A stretch of 64,000 nucleotides of DNA from Oryctolagus cuniculus (GCF_964237555.1 NC_091432.1:168694792-168758791); one strand, 5' to 3'. Counted from the stretch's first letter, positions 1-11,678 are shown. Notes: a model not told the origin generated them from the letters alone. Made by a program: numbers and translations.

Positions 1-73
1 GGGAAAGCAGGAAAAAAAGATTTCAAGGAATAGGGAGCATTAAGATACCTACAGTGGTAGGATTTGCAGTATT

Positions 74-182
74 TGCAATATAGATTTTTTGAAAATCACT
101 AAGCATATACAATATATTTTGGAAATACCAAGGATATGATTAAAATGTAACTGTACTATAAGTTATCTTGTGATTAGTACCT
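74..182 (+). repeat. Left arm of a long imperfect inverted repeat
   Basis: The segment from TGCAATATAG at 74 to about 182 reappears reverse-complemented at 743-825 and, beyond a SINE insertion, at 1191-1215. Shared blocks include ATACAATATATT, AATACCAAGGA, GATTAAAATGTAACTGT and ATCTTGTGAT. The arms differ at scattered positions, so the structure is old. Identity of the element is unknown. A foldback DNA transposon or an inverted duplication are both possible. Confidence 0.8.
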
Positions 183-378
183 GTGTTAATGGCCCAAGTA
201 CTTGGACGCACACAGGAGACGCAGATGGAGCTACAGGTTCCTAGCTTCAGAATAGATAGCCTCAGCCACTGGGACTATATTGGGAGTGAACTAGCTGATG
301 GAAGATCTCTTTATCTCTCTTTTGATCTGTTTCTCTGTCACTCTGCCTTTCAAAAACAAACAAACAAAAAAACTCCAA
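183..378 (+). mobile_element. C-SINE, 5'-truncated
   Basis: It begins in the middle of the family with TGGCCCAAGTACTTGG and continues through the GGAGTGAACTAGCTGATGGAAG block and a CT-rich segment to an AAACAAACAAAC-type tail. The head is missing. It lies immediately inside the left arm of the inverted repeat. Confidence 0.85.
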
Positions 379-468
379 AAACTATGTGGAGACTTCAAAA
401 GCCTCAGAGAAAATGGATTTAAAAGATAACTTTTATTTTGATGCAGAAAATTTTGAAATCCATGTGTA

Positions 469-609
469 TGAGGGGTCTTCAAAAAGTTCATGGAGAATAT
501 GGTTTATGAAAAACTAGGCATAGATTTCAAATTCTTTATATAATATATATTTTTATAATAATAAACATCTTTTAATTCTATTTTCCACGAACTTTTAAAA
601 GAATCCTCA
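469..609. mobile_element. Mini mariner-like element (MITE), 141 bp
   Basis: Imperfect terminal inverted repeats of about 30 bp are visible: the left end begins TGAGGGGTCTTCAAAAAGTT and the right end, reversed, TGAGGATTCTTTTAAAAGTT. A TA dinucleotide flanks each side (467-468 and 610-611), the target used by Tc1/mariner elements. There is no coding capacity. A second, shorter member is at 35504-35584. Confidence 0.75.
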
Positions 610-742
610 TATTAACAATAGTGGCCTCTTACCAGGAGTTGGTGAGAGAAGATTTACTTTTTGATTGTACTATCACCTATACAGTTTAATTTTTGCCACC
701 AAATGCATACATTATCTTTTAAATTAATAAACTTATATTAAA

Positions 743-825
743 GGCACTTATCACAAGATTACTTATATCACAGTTACATTTTAATCATTTCCTTGGTATT
801 TCTACAATATATTGTATATGCAGTT
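743..825 (-). repeat. Right arm of the long inverted repeat (first piece)
   Basis: Reverse complement of about 101-182. The remainder of the arm (1191-1215, complement of about 74-98) was displaced by the SINE inserted at 826-1179. Confidence 0.8.
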
Positions 826-1179
826 TTGTGGTTTTTTGTTTGTTTGTTTGTTTACAGGTAGAGTGGACAGTGAGAGAGAGAGACAGAGAGAAAGATCTTC
901 CTTTGCCGTTGGTTCACCCCCCAATGGCCGCTGCGGCCAGCACGCTACGGTCGGCACACCACACTGATCCAAAGCCAGGAGCCAGGTGCTTCTCCTGGTC
1001 TCCCATGCGGTGCAGGGCCCAAGGACCTGGGCCATCCTCCACTGCACTCCCAGGCCATAGCAGAGAGCTGGACAGGAAGAGGAGCGACCGGGACAGAATC
1101 CAGCGCCGCGACTGGGACTAGAACCTGGGGTGCTGGCGCCGCAGGTGGAAGATTAGCCTATTGAGCCACAGCAGCGGCC
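826..1179 (-). mobile_element. C-SINE, full length, minus
   Basis: Reads T-rich tail, GTAGAGTGGACAGTGAGAG, and then the head reversed near 1175. TSDs TATATGCAGTT (815-825) and TATATGTAGTT (1180-1190) frame it. It splits the right arm of the inverted repeat, so it is younger than that structure. Confidence 0.95.
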
Positions 1180-1190
1180 TATATGTAGTT

Positions 1191-1215
1191 ATTTTTTTAA
1201 AAAATCTATATTGCA
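1191..1215 (-). repeat. Right arm of the inverted repeat (second piece)
   Basis: AAAAAATCTATATTGCA here is the complement of TGCAATATAGATTTTTT at 74-90. The arm ends where the next SINE begins. Confidence 0.7.
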
Positions 1216-1419
1216 GGGGCTGGCGCTGTAGCATAGCGGGTAAAGCCTCCGCCTGCAGTGCTGGCATCCCATATAGGTGACAGTTTGAGACCCAGCTGCT
1301 ACATTTTCTTGGGCCCCTGCACCCACGTGGGAGATCCAGAGGCAACTCCTGGTTCCTGGCCTCAGATAGGCGCAGCTCCGCAGTAGCAGCCAAATGGGTA
1401 GTGAACCAGTGGAGGGAAG

Positions 1420-1459
<40 letters not shown>

Positions 1460-1511
1460 CTCTTCCAAGTAAATAAATGAATCTTTAAAAGAAAAAAAAA
1501 AAAAAAAAAAG
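1216..1511 (+). mobile_element. C-SINE, full length, plus
   Basis: Head GGGGCTGGCGCTGTAGCATA, a pure CT dinucleotide run at about 1421-1455, and a poly-A tail at about 1491-1511. I did not find a clear TSD, so the right flank may have lost sequence. Only 36 bp separate it from the oppositely oriented SINE at 826-1179. Confidence 0.93.
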
Positions 1512-3861
1512 AAAGCGAACCTGTGAGACTTGAAACATTAGAAGATATTTTAAAGCTGTAGTTTCACTATAAATTTTATCATGCCACAGTTGATGGTCTC
1601 AAACTAATTCTTAATGAACTAGGCTGATTTTCAGTGAAAGTAGTTCTCTCATTTTTCTTTCTTGGCAGTCAAACAAAACTAAAATGGCTAGTCAATATGG
1701 TTAAAAGTAAATTTTTGTAAGAAAAAAAACCAAAATTACAAAAACACAATACTTCAAGGTCTTACTACTGTTTATATGGTGCTACTGTTGTTCTCTTCTT
1801 ACTGTACAGTAGAAAATGCTGAAGTAAAATAGTATCACGTTAACAACATTTATACATGTGAAAGAAAATCTAACAGGTGAAAACCAGGACACAAAATTTT
1901 ATATATAACAAATTCTGTATTTAACTCTTTATGTGTGAATAAATACTATGTATATGTTTAGATGAGATAAAGAAGGTAACTAAGTAATTACCTCTAACTG
2001 ATGTGATGAGTAATTTTTGTTTTGGACAATTTTCTAATTTTTCCAAATCTCCTAAGAGCATGTAGATTTAGCAAAGTGTTTAGCATATGGAAAGAAATGA
2101 ATAACTATTGGTAGAAAAGGGGGCTTCACTGGAAATAAAAAAATTGAGATGTCAATTATCTTATAATTTATGTATCCTTATCATGAAAGTTTCTGTTAGT
2201 AAGTCTTAAATATAACTAGTAATCTTTAATTTAAATTTCATTATTAACCAAATTCCCTATCTTGGAATTAGGAGAGGAACTCATTAATGTACTAGCAATT
2301 GTAACATAAGGAGAGATTTAGATAAACTGGACTTTCAAATAAAGAAATAAACCTTTAAAAAAGAAACTTATAGGGTACAGCAAAAACAGTGCTAAGAGAG
2401 AATTTTATGCCAATTAGTGCCTACATGAAGAAATTGTAAAGGTACTAAATAAATGAGCTATCAATGTATCTCAAGAACCTGGAAAAACAAAAAAACCCAA
2501 CCCAAAATTAGCAGGAGGAAAGAAATAATTAAAATCAAAGAAGAAATAAAATTGAAACAAAAAAGTACAAAATATCAGTGAAATAAAAAGTTGATTTTTT
2601 TGTAAAAATTAAACAAAACTGATATACCATTGGTGCAATTAACAAAAAATAAATGAATAAATAAAACAGGAAGAAGACCCAATTAATAAAATCAGATGAA
2701 AAAGGAGATGCAACTATGGATACCACATAAGTAAAAATCATCAACAGGAATTACTAAAACCAGCTATATACCAATAAATTGGAAAATACAGAAGAAATGC
2801 AGATTCCTAGGCATACACAATCTAGCAAAATTGAGTCAGGACCAGCTGAGTCAAACCAATAACCAAGATTGAAACGGAATCACTATAAAGACCCTCCCAA
2901 CCAAGAAAAGCCTAAGACCAGGTGGCTTCACTGCTGAATTCTATCAGACATTTAAAGAAGAACTAATTCAATTCATCTCAAGATATTCAAAACAATTGAA
3001 AGGGAGGGAATCCTCCCAAACTCCCTTTATGAAGCCAGCATTACCTTAATTCCTAAACAACAAATAGATACAAGAGAGAAAGAAAGCTATAGACCAATAA
3101 CCCAGATGAACATAGATGAAAAAATCTTGAAGAAAATACTAGCTAATGGACTCTAACAACTCATCAGTAAGATCATTCACTTGGACCAAGTGCAATTTAT
3201 TGCTGCTATGCAGGGATGGTTCAACATTTGCAAATCAATCAATGTGATACATCACATTTGACAAACTGAAGAACAAAATCATATGATTCTCTCAATAGAT
3301 GCAGAGAAAGCATTGAATAAAAGAAAACATCCTTTTATGATGAAAACCTTAAGCAAATTGGGTATAGAAGGAACATTCCTCAATACAATCAATGGAATTT
3401 ATGAAAAATCCGGAGCCAGCACCATATTGAATGGGAAAAAGCTGGAAGCATTTTCACTAAGATTCAGAACCAGACAAGGATCCAACTTTCATCACTGCTA
3501 TTCTATTTAGACTTGGAAATTTTACCTAGAGCCATTAGGCAAGAAAAAGAAGTCAAAGGGACACAAATTGGAAAGGAGTTAATCAAATTATACCTATTTG
3601 CAGACTAAATGATTTTAAATGGAGGGAACCAAAACACATCACTAAGAGACTATTAGAACTCATACAATATGAGTTTGAAGTTGAAGAATATAAAATTAAC
3701 ATACAAAAATCAGCCATGGCTGAGAAAGAACTTCTAAAATCAATCCCATTCACATAAGCTACGAAAACAAAACAAACACCTTGGAATAAATTTAATCAAG
3801 GAGATCAACGATCTCTATAATGAAAATTACAAAATTTAAGAAAGAAATAGAAGACATTAAA

Positions 3862-4206
3862 GGCCGGCGCCGTGGCTCAATAGGCTAATCCTCTGCCTAG
3901 CGGCGCCGGCACACCGGGTTCTAGTCCTGGTCGGGGCGCCAGATTCTGTCCCGGTTGCCCCTCTTCCAGGCCAGCTCTCTGCTGTGGCCCGGGAGTGCAG
4001 TGGAGGATGGCCCAAGTGCTTGGGCCCTGCACCCCATGGGAGACCAGGAGAAGCACCTGGCTCCTGGCTTCAGATCAGTGCAGTGCGCCGGCTGCAGCGC
4101 ACCGGCCGCAGCGGCCATTGGAGGGTGAACCAATGGCAAAAAGGAAGACCTTTCTCTCTGTCTCTCTCTCTCACTGTCTACTCTGCCTGTCAAAAAAAAA
4201 AAAAAT
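3862..4206 (+). mobile_element. C-SINE inserted in L1
   Basis: Head GGCCGGCGCCGTGGCTCAAT, tail poly-A. Perfect TSD TAGAAGACATTAAA at 3848-3861 and 4207-4220. Removing it restores continuous L1 ORF2-like sequence. Confidence 0.97.
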
Positions 4207-5464
4207 TAGAAGACATTAAAAAATGGAAAAATCTTCCATGTTCATGGGTTGGAAGAATTATTAGCAACAAAATACTATAGAAAGCAATTTACATATTCAC
4301 TGTGATCTCAATCAAAATACAAATGTTCTCAGATCTAGGAAAAAAAATCCTAAAATTCTTACGTAAACACAAGAAACCCTGAATAGCTAAAGCAATCTTA
4401 AACAACAACAACAAAGCTGAGGCATCACAATACCAGATTTTAAGACCTACTAAAGGGCAGTTATAATCAAAACAACCTAGTTCTGGCACAGAAATAGACA
4501 GGTAGACCAATGGAACAGAAAACAAACTCCAGAAATCCATCCACACATCTACAATCAACTAATCTTTGACAAAGGAGCTAAAATCAATCTCCTGAGAAAG
4601 GACAGTCTCTAATAAATGATGCTGAGAAAATTGGATTTCCATGGTTAGAAGTATGAAATAAGACCCCTACCTTACAACTTACACAAAAATCAACTCAAAA
4701 TGAATCAAGGATCTAATTCTATGATCTGACACCATCAAATTACTAAGGAACATTGGAGAAACTTCCAAGAAACTGGAATAGGCAAAGACTTCTTGGAAAA
4801 GACCCCAGAAGCATCAGCAATTAAAGCAAAAATAGACAAATGGGATTACATCAAGCTGAGAAGCTTCTGCACAGCAAAGGAAACACTCAGCATAGTTACG
4901 AGGCAACTGAAAGAATGGGTGAAAATATTTGTATTCTATGTAACAGATAAAGAATTAATATCCAGAATCTATAAAGGGCTCAAGAAACGCAGCAACAACA
5001 AAACAAACAACCTACTAAAGAAATAAGCAAATGACTTGAACAGGCATTTTTCCAAAAGAAGAATTCAAATGGCCAATGAACACATGAAAGTATGTTCAGG
5101 ATTACTAGCCTTCAGGGAAATGCAAATAAAATCCACTATGAGGTTTCACCTCACCCCAGTCAGAATGTCTCTCATACAGAAATCAACAAACAACAAATGC
5201 TGGCGAGGATGTGGGGAAAAAGATACCCTGATCTACTGTTGATGGGAATGCAAACTAGTAGTCATTGTGGAAGACAGTATGCAGATACCTCAGAAAGTTG
5301 AAAATATATCTACCATATGACCTAGCAGTCTCACTCCTAGAAATTTACCCAAACAAAATGAAATCAGAAGATTAGAGAGTGATCTGTACCCCATATTTAT
5401 TGCAGCCTCATTCACAATAGCTAAGATATGGAATCAAACCAGATGTCCATCAACTGATGACTAC

Positions 5465-5467
<3 letters not shown>

Positions 5468-5508
<41 letters not shown>
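5468..5508. repeat. (AT)n microsatellite
   Basis: Nearly pure AT dinucleotide run of about 40 bp inside the 3' part of the L1. Confidence 0.95.
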
Positions 5509-5512
<4 letters not shown>

Positions 5513-5719
5513 TAATATTATTCACCCATAAAAAGAATGAAATCCTGTCTTTTAAATCCAAAAATGCATGCAACTGGAACCCATTATACTTCATGAAATA
5601 AGCCAGTCTCAAAAAGAAAAATACCATGTTTTCCATGATCTGTGATAACTAAGAGTACCCAAAAATGTAACATATAGGAGTGTAATTCACATTTTGATAT
5701 TTGATGATTGATTGTTTAC

Positions 5720-6196
5720 TGTGGGGAGCAATCCGGACTAGACTAAGTTACTCGAATTAGGACTTATTCTATGCATCTGCTCTCCCACAATATGGCGCTG
5801 GGAGAGAAGTAAACAGCTTCCGCACAGCTGCCTCCAGTTCAACTAATAAACTGTAGGACTTGCTCCTGATTGGAGGAGAGCAGCGTACTCGGCGTGTGGG
5901 CAGCCGAGTTGGGATTGGCGGAGGAGGACTATAAAGGAGGAGAGAGACGGCATGCACCAGGAACATCTATGGGGAACATCTAAGGGAACCCGTGCAGCCC
6001 CCGAGAGAACCGGCCGGCGGTGTGCCGCTCCCCTGCGGAAGTGGGGAATGTGGCTAGGGGGAACTGCCCTTCCACGGAGGTGGAAGGGATAGTAGCCAAC
6101 CCGGGAAGAACCAGCAGCAAACCCGGGGAGGGCCGAGCAGACAGAAAGAACAGCGCAGGGTTCAGTGTTGCTCCTCCATGAAGAGGGGGAGCGACA
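5720..6196 (+). mobile_element. Solo LTR, class II-like, 477 bp, inserted in L1
   Basis: The element starts TG and ends CA and is framed by a perfect 6-bp TSD GTTTAC (5714-5719 and 6197-6202). It holds a TATA-type box (ACTATAAAGG near 5928-5937) and a CCAAT-type neighbourhood (GATTGG) upstream of it. A 6-bp duplication is typical of class II (ERVK-like) integration. No internal region remains, so it is a solo LTR from recombination. A related copy in the opposite direction is at 51803-52277. Confidence 0.88.
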
Positions 6197-6476
6197 GTTT
6201 ACAGCCCTTGTCTCTATTGTTGAGGAACAGTGGTTTTTTTCTTTATATTATTTGTTGAGCTCTTTGCTTAGTGTAGGGTTAATTTTATGAATATAAGGTA
6301 AACTGAAAGTAGATCACTGTAAAAAAGTTAAGAGAGGAAATAAGGGAAAAAAGAGGAAAAAAGTGGGAGCATAGGTGGGAGGGAGGGTAGGGTAGGGTGA
6401 GAAGTTTCACTATGTTCCTAAACCTGTGTATATGAAATACATGAAATCTGTTTACCTTAAAATTATTTTAATATTT

Positions 6477-6786
6477 TTTAAATATTTGAAAGGCAGAGTT
6501 ACAGAGTGGCAGAGGCTGAGAGAGAGAGTTCTTCCATCTGCTGGCTCACTCCCCAGATGGCCACAACAGCTGGAACTGAGCCAATCCGAGGCCAGGAGCC
6601 AGGAGCTTCCTCCAGCTCTCCAATGTGGGTGCAGGGGCCCAAGGACTTAGGCCTTCTTCTACTGCCTTCCCAGGCCATAGCAGAGAGCTGGATGGGAAGT
6701 GGAGCAGCCGGGTCCAGAACTGGAGCTCATATGGAATACCGGCACTGCAGGTATTGGCTTTACCTGCTACACCATAGCGCTGGCCC
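6477..6786 (-). mobile_element. C-SINE, minus, next to L1 3' end
   Basis: Reads TTTGAAAGGCAGAGTTACAG through to the reversed head GCGCTGGCCCC. Flanked by similar AT-rich blocks resembling TTAATATTTTTTAAA and TAAAATATTTTTAAA, probably an eroded TSD. Confidence 0.92.
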
Positions 6787-7840
6787 CTAAAATATTTTTA
6801 AAAAGACTACATAAGTGCATTAAAGCATCTTACAAATATAGATTTGTGTCTAGAAAAGCTAAACTGTTATATTAAATAATTCGTCATTATTTTATTAGCA
6901 AAGTTTTGAAAATAATTTGGTAGAATGCAACAAAATAGTACATAGAATAACTAAATTTGTAAAATTCTGCATTTAATAAAATTTCCCATTGAGACCTGGG
7001 AAAAGATTGAAATTAATTAAGAAACAAGACAAGTCCAGTGTTAGTTATCTAAACATGTAAATCTGACATGATACCTAAATTGGGCATTATTCCAGGATTT
7101 CTGCAACACATAAAACAGTTTTTTCCAGATACATGTATTCGTTTATATTAATCCTTCATAAAATTAAAGAGAAAAAAAGTCATATACAATTCTTTTAACT
7201 GAGAAGCCAAAAGAGTAAGAGATGGTAAAAATTAAGGATATGTGGAAAGCTCAAAGCGATACCAGCTTTCTCCTTTTCTAATAAGAGTTTCCTGTAATTC
7301 CCTAGCTTAAAAACCTTTAATACAATAATTTAGTGAAATGGGATAGCTAATTGTTTATTAGCATGGTATCTGGCAACATAATCAGGATCTCCCAGTCACA
7401 CCTATTACTACTTTTCTCTATATATCTACCCTCTAGCCAAACTAAACTACTAGCTGTTCCCTAGCTATATACAATGCCTTTTTTTTTTTTGCCTTTTCAC
7501 TTATTAATATACTATTCTTCCTGCCTTGATAACTACATAATTTTAGTTTATCCACTCTTGTCTGTCTTTGAATCTATCTACATGAGCATCAAATAAGCAT
7601 TGAAAATAAAGTTGAATATAATAATCTGTACCTGTCCTACTACAATAACCATATACTACCTTCTACTGTGCTTCTGAACACTATATCCAACCTCTTAAGA
7701 GAGGATATAGTGTCTGTATTTAACTCAACAAAAATCTGCTGAGGTCCTTTGCACTGGAAGAGCTAGTTTCTAGAGGTAAAATATGCATAAACAACTCTTA
7801 AAATTTGAGGCAAACAGACATGTAAACAAATAACTTCGAA

Positions 7841-8169
7841 GGTCGGCGCTGTGGCTCACTTGGCTAATCCTCTGCCTGTGGCACCGGCATCCCATATGGG
7901 TGCTGGGTTCTAGTACTGGTTGCTCCTCTTCCAGTCCAGCTCTCTGCTGTGGCCCGGGAGGGCAGTGGAAGATGGCACAGGTGCTTGGGCCCTGCGCCCG
8001 CATGGGAGACCAGGGGGAGGCACCTGGCTCCTGGCTTCGGATCGGCGCAGCGCCGGCCGTGGCAGCCATTTGGGGAGTGAACCAACGGAAGGAAGACCTT
8101 TCTCGCTGTCTCTCTCTCTCACTAACTCTGCCTGTCAAATAAGTAAAAAACAAACAAACAAACAAACAA
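7841..8169 (+). mobile_element. C-SINE, plus
   Basis: Head GGTCGGCGCTGTGGCTCACT, tail of CAAA repeats. Short probable TSD AACTTC on both sides (about 7832-7837 and just after the tail). Confidence 0.95.
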
Positions 8170-9183
8170 AAACTTCAACATCATGCCATTCACAAATTTT
8201 AATACACATATGAGTTTAAATGATGGGCACCCCAAAAATAGCACCTATGCTAAAAATAAAGAGGGTCTGGTAACTTTTAAAGGACAAGCAGAAGTTCTGG
8301 CTTAATATATTAACACCATTTCACTTGGATTGTATTATATTTCACCAATTCAAGTATTATAACTATTATGTACACCCTAAAGATGCAATGATGAATTAAC
8401 ACATGCAGTGTCCTCATGGAGATCACAATTCGGAAGAGAAGATATATTCCTCTCTAACTACTGTTTGATTTTGTTTTTAAGTGCTATAAACAGAAACAAA
8501 ACAAAGAATCATTGAATAGAGGGGAAAAAACAATTTTGAAACAGGATACATAGAATAGTGATGATAATTAGAATTCCTATAGACATGGAAAAAGAAAAGA
8601 GTTTCTAAATAAGGACACTCCAGATCTTATGGAAATATCCTGTATTTGATGAAGTTAATGGCTAATGAATGGAATTCTAGAGAAATCTAATGTATTATTC
8701 AATGCCTACAAGTTACTGATAAAACAAGAATTAAACTCATTTTACTCACAGAGGTATGTATGTCTCCAGTACAGTAAGTCACATTTTAATTCTTTTAGAG
8801 TTCTAGAATACCAAGAAGGCTATTTCTTTTTCTTTAATGAAGAACAAAATCTATTACTTAAGGGACAGAATTAAATAGTCTTTTATAAGATTGTCTGTTG
8901 TTGCTGCTTCTCTTAGAGACCAAATTTTTTTTTTTTCATTTACTTAACTGGAATTTTCTTCCAATTTAACCAAACATCATCATAACTAATTGGGCACTAA
9001 ATACGTCTAAACTTCTGGTAGTTAAGCTTTCCAGGGTCTATGGCCCTCTTACGACCTAATAAAGTTTTGCAACCTCTCACTGGGAAAAATAACATGTACT
9101 AACATGCCCATTTGTACTTTTGCATATTGTACTGGGGGAGGAGGGGAGGTAGTAGTTACAAAATTCTGATTAAAATTTTAAAC

Positions 9184-9478
9184 CTTGGAACAGGCTTTTG
9201 ATATGCAGCTTCAGATGCCTACATCCCATTACCAGTGTGTCTAACTTGAGTTCAGGTTTCTCTGCTCCTCATCCAACTTTCTGCTAATGTATGCCCTGGG
9301 AGGCAGCAAGGTGCTGATTCAAGCATGTGGGTCCCTGCCACTCACACTGGAGACCCAGACTGAGTTCTGGGCTCCAGATTACCACTTGGTCCACTCATGA
9401 CTGTTGGTACTTGGAGAGTGAACCAGCAGATGAAAGATCTGTTTTACTATTTTTCAAATAAAATGAAAATTGTAATAA
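9184..9478 (+). mobile_element. Old divergent C-SINE, plus
   Basis: The 3' half is recognisable (GGAGACCCAGACTGAGTTC, then GAGTGAACCAGCAGATGAAAG, then TTTTTCAAATAAAAT). The 5' half departs strongly from the young family. Flanks ATTTTAAAC and ACTTTAAAC may be the eroded TSD. Confidence 0.75.
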
Positions 9479-9905
9479 CAAAAAACTTTAAACATTATAA
9501 AGTCTTCATGTGCCATCCTGAATTATAAAGAGAAATGCAAAGTTTAAAAACCCTAAGCAAAAGACCATCAGGTCAATTAACACATTTTTATACTGTAATT
9601 AATAAAATACTTTACCTGATAAAGTAAAAAGTATCGCTATAAGAGCTAATCATGATCTCTTTTATTACTTCCAAAAATCAAATGAGTAACAGAGTATTAC
9701 TACTATGGCTAATACATAATGTCACACAAACAAGTTTCAGTGTACATAAGCAGTTGGGAATAGAGCTCAGGGTCTTTATCTTTAAGCTAAGGCTTCTTTT
9801 TTTCTTTTGATGCTATTTAATACATGTTAAATATGTGAACCTCTAATTGGGTTTACTATTCAAATTAAAGCTTTTATAGGACACCAAATTAAAATCAATT
9901 TTCTC

Positions 9906-10295
9906 TTGCCGGCGCCGCAGCTCACTAGGCTAATCCTCTGCCTTGGGGCGCCAGCACACCAAGTTCTAGTCCCGGTCGGGGCGCCAGATTCTGTCCCGGT
10001 TGCCCCTCTTCCAGGCCAGCACTCTGCTATGGCCAGGGAGTGCAGTGGAGGATGGCCCAAGTGCTTGGGCCCTGCACCCCATGGGAGACCAGGAGAAGTA
10101 CCTGGCTCCTGCCATCGGATCAGCGCGGTGCGCTGGCCGCAGCGCGCTGGCCATGGCGGCCATTGGAGGGTGAACCAACGGCAAAGGAAGACCTTTCTCT
10201 CTGTCTCTCTCTCTCACTGTCCACTCTGCCTGTCAAAAAGTAAAAAATAAATAAATAAATTAAAAAAGAGCTAAAAGACAAAAAAAAGAAAAAAC
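9906..10295 (+). mobile_element. C-SINE, plus
   Basis: Head near 9908 (GCCGGCGCCGCAGCTCACTA), long A-rich tail with AAAT repeats. Perfect TSD CAATTTTCTC at 9896-9905 and 10296-10305. Confidence 0.97.
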
Positions 10296-10389
10296 CAATT
10301 TTCTCAAATTAAAAATATAGTAGTTTGACATAGAAATTACATTTATGTTCTAACTGTACAGGAAGATGAACTATGGAAATATTACTTGT

Positions 10390-10689
10390 GGGGCTGGTGC
10401 TGTGGCTTAGTAGGTTAAGTCTCTGTCTGCGGCACCAGCATCTCATGTGGCCACTGGTTAGAGTCCCAGCTCCTTGTTGATGGTCTGGGAAAGCAGTGGA
10501 GGACAGCCCAAGTGCTTGGGCCCCTGCACTCAACGTGGGAGACCCAGATGAAACTCCTGGCTAGGGATTGGCCTGGCTCTGGCCATTGAAGCCATTTGAG
10601 GAGTGAACCAGTATATGGGAGACCTCTCTCTCTCCCCCTCTCTCTGTAATTCTTGCTCTCAAATAAATCAATTTTTTTTAAAAGAAAAC
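10390..10689 (+). mobile_element. C-SINE, plus (older subfamily)
   Basis: Head GGGGCTGGTGCTGTGGCTTA. Perfect TSD ATTACTTGT at 10381-10389 and 10690-10698. Confidence 0.96.
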
Positions 10690-10738
10690 ATTACTTGTAA
10701 AGTTCAATATGTAAATTTTAACTGTATGGAAAATAAAC

Positions 10739-11055
10739 AGGCCAGTGCTGCAGCTCACTTGGCTAATCCTCCGCCTGCAGCGTCGGCACCCCGGGGTTCT
10801 GGACCCAGTTGCTCGTCTTCCAGTCCAGCTCTCTGCTGTGGCCTGGGGTGTGCAGTGGAGGATGGCCCAAGTGCTTGGGCCTGCACCCTCATGGGAGACC
10901 GGAAGGAAGCACCTGGCTCCTGCCTTCGGATCGGCGCAGCGTGCCAGCCATGACGGCCATTTGGGGGGTGAACTGACGGAAGGAAGACCTTTCTCTCTGT
11001 CTCTCTCTCTCTCACTGTCTAACTCTGCCTGTCAATAAAAATAAAAATAAAAATA
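10739..11055 (+). mobile_element. C-SINE, plus
   Basis: Head AGGCCAGTGCTGCAGCTCAC, tail of AAAAT repeats into which the next SINE inserted. Probable TSD AAATAAACA (10731-10739) and AAAGTAAACA beyond the second element near 11439-11448. Confidence 0.93.
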
Positions 11056-11430
11056 GGCCGGCGCCGTGGCTCAACACGCTAATCCTCCACCTAGCGGCGC
11101 CGGCACACCGGGTTCTAGTCCCGGTCGGGGCGCTGGATTCTGTCCCGGTTGCCCCCCTTCCAGGCCAGCTCTCTGCTGTGGCCAGGGAGTGCAGTGGAGG
11201 ATGGCCCAAGTGCTTGGGCCCTGCACCCCATGGGAGACCAGGAGAAGCACCTGGCTCCTGCCATCGGATCAGCGCGGTGCGCAGGCCGCAGCGCACCAGC
11301 CGTGGCGGCCATTGGAGGGTGAACCATCGGCAAAAAGGAAGACCTTTCTCTCTGTCTCTCTGTCTCTCTCTCTCACTGTCCACTCTGTCAAAAAAAAAAA
11401 AAAATAAATAAAAAAATAAAAATAATAAAA
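11056..11430 (+). mobile_element. C-SINE inserted in the A-rich tail of the preceding SINE
   Basis: Young-looking copy with head GGCCGGCGCCGTGGCTCAAC. Both flanks are AAAAT-type sequence, which is consistent with insertion into the tail of the SINE that ends at 11055. Confidence 0.94.
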
Positions 11431-11678
11431 TAAAAAAGAAAGTAAACAAAGACCTTATTATATTATAAAGTCACTATTATTTTTCAAGAAATCGAACAAA
11501 ATTTCATATTGTAATATAAAACCTAGCAATTCATAAGTGATTAAAATGTAAAAACAACCTGATGAAAGAATACAGTAACACCTTAAAGAAGTAGTTTTAC
11601 CTCTCCCCCTCAAGTGATCTTGAATCTGACCAACCTTCTCAGAAACAACTACAAACTTATAGAAAAGAGAGAGGACAG

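Larger units (their letters stand above)
2360..6465 (+). mobile_element. L1 retrotransposon, 5'-truncated, inactive
   Basis: This is the 3' part of an L1 containing about the second half of ORF2 and a 3' UTR. The reverse-transcriptase core is readable at 3283-3510 (MILSIDAEKALNK, then GIEGTFLN, then TRQGS). The catalytic FADD region near 3596-3615 is broken by a stop (FAD-stop-MIL). Further frameshifts follow. The ORF2 end is recognisable near 5390-5460. It is interrupted by a C-SINE (3862-4206), an AT microsatellite (5468-5508) and a solo LTR (5720-6196). The 3' UTR continues from 6203 to about 6465. Confidence 0.9.

Noticed and set aside
826..1511. Open frames within C-SINEs (here and at some forty other places) giving peptides such as QWRMAQVLGPCTPW
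   Set aside because: They are repeats of the SINE body in different frames and are not genes. The same peptides recur at every copy.
3283..3510. Active reverse transcriptase
   Set aside because: It is an L1 ORF2 remnant broken by stops and frameshifts.
7841..7930. SINE heads as functional tRNA genes
   Set aside because: Only the B-box-like GTTCTAGTCCC region is preserved. No cloverleaf with anticodon arm can be drawn.
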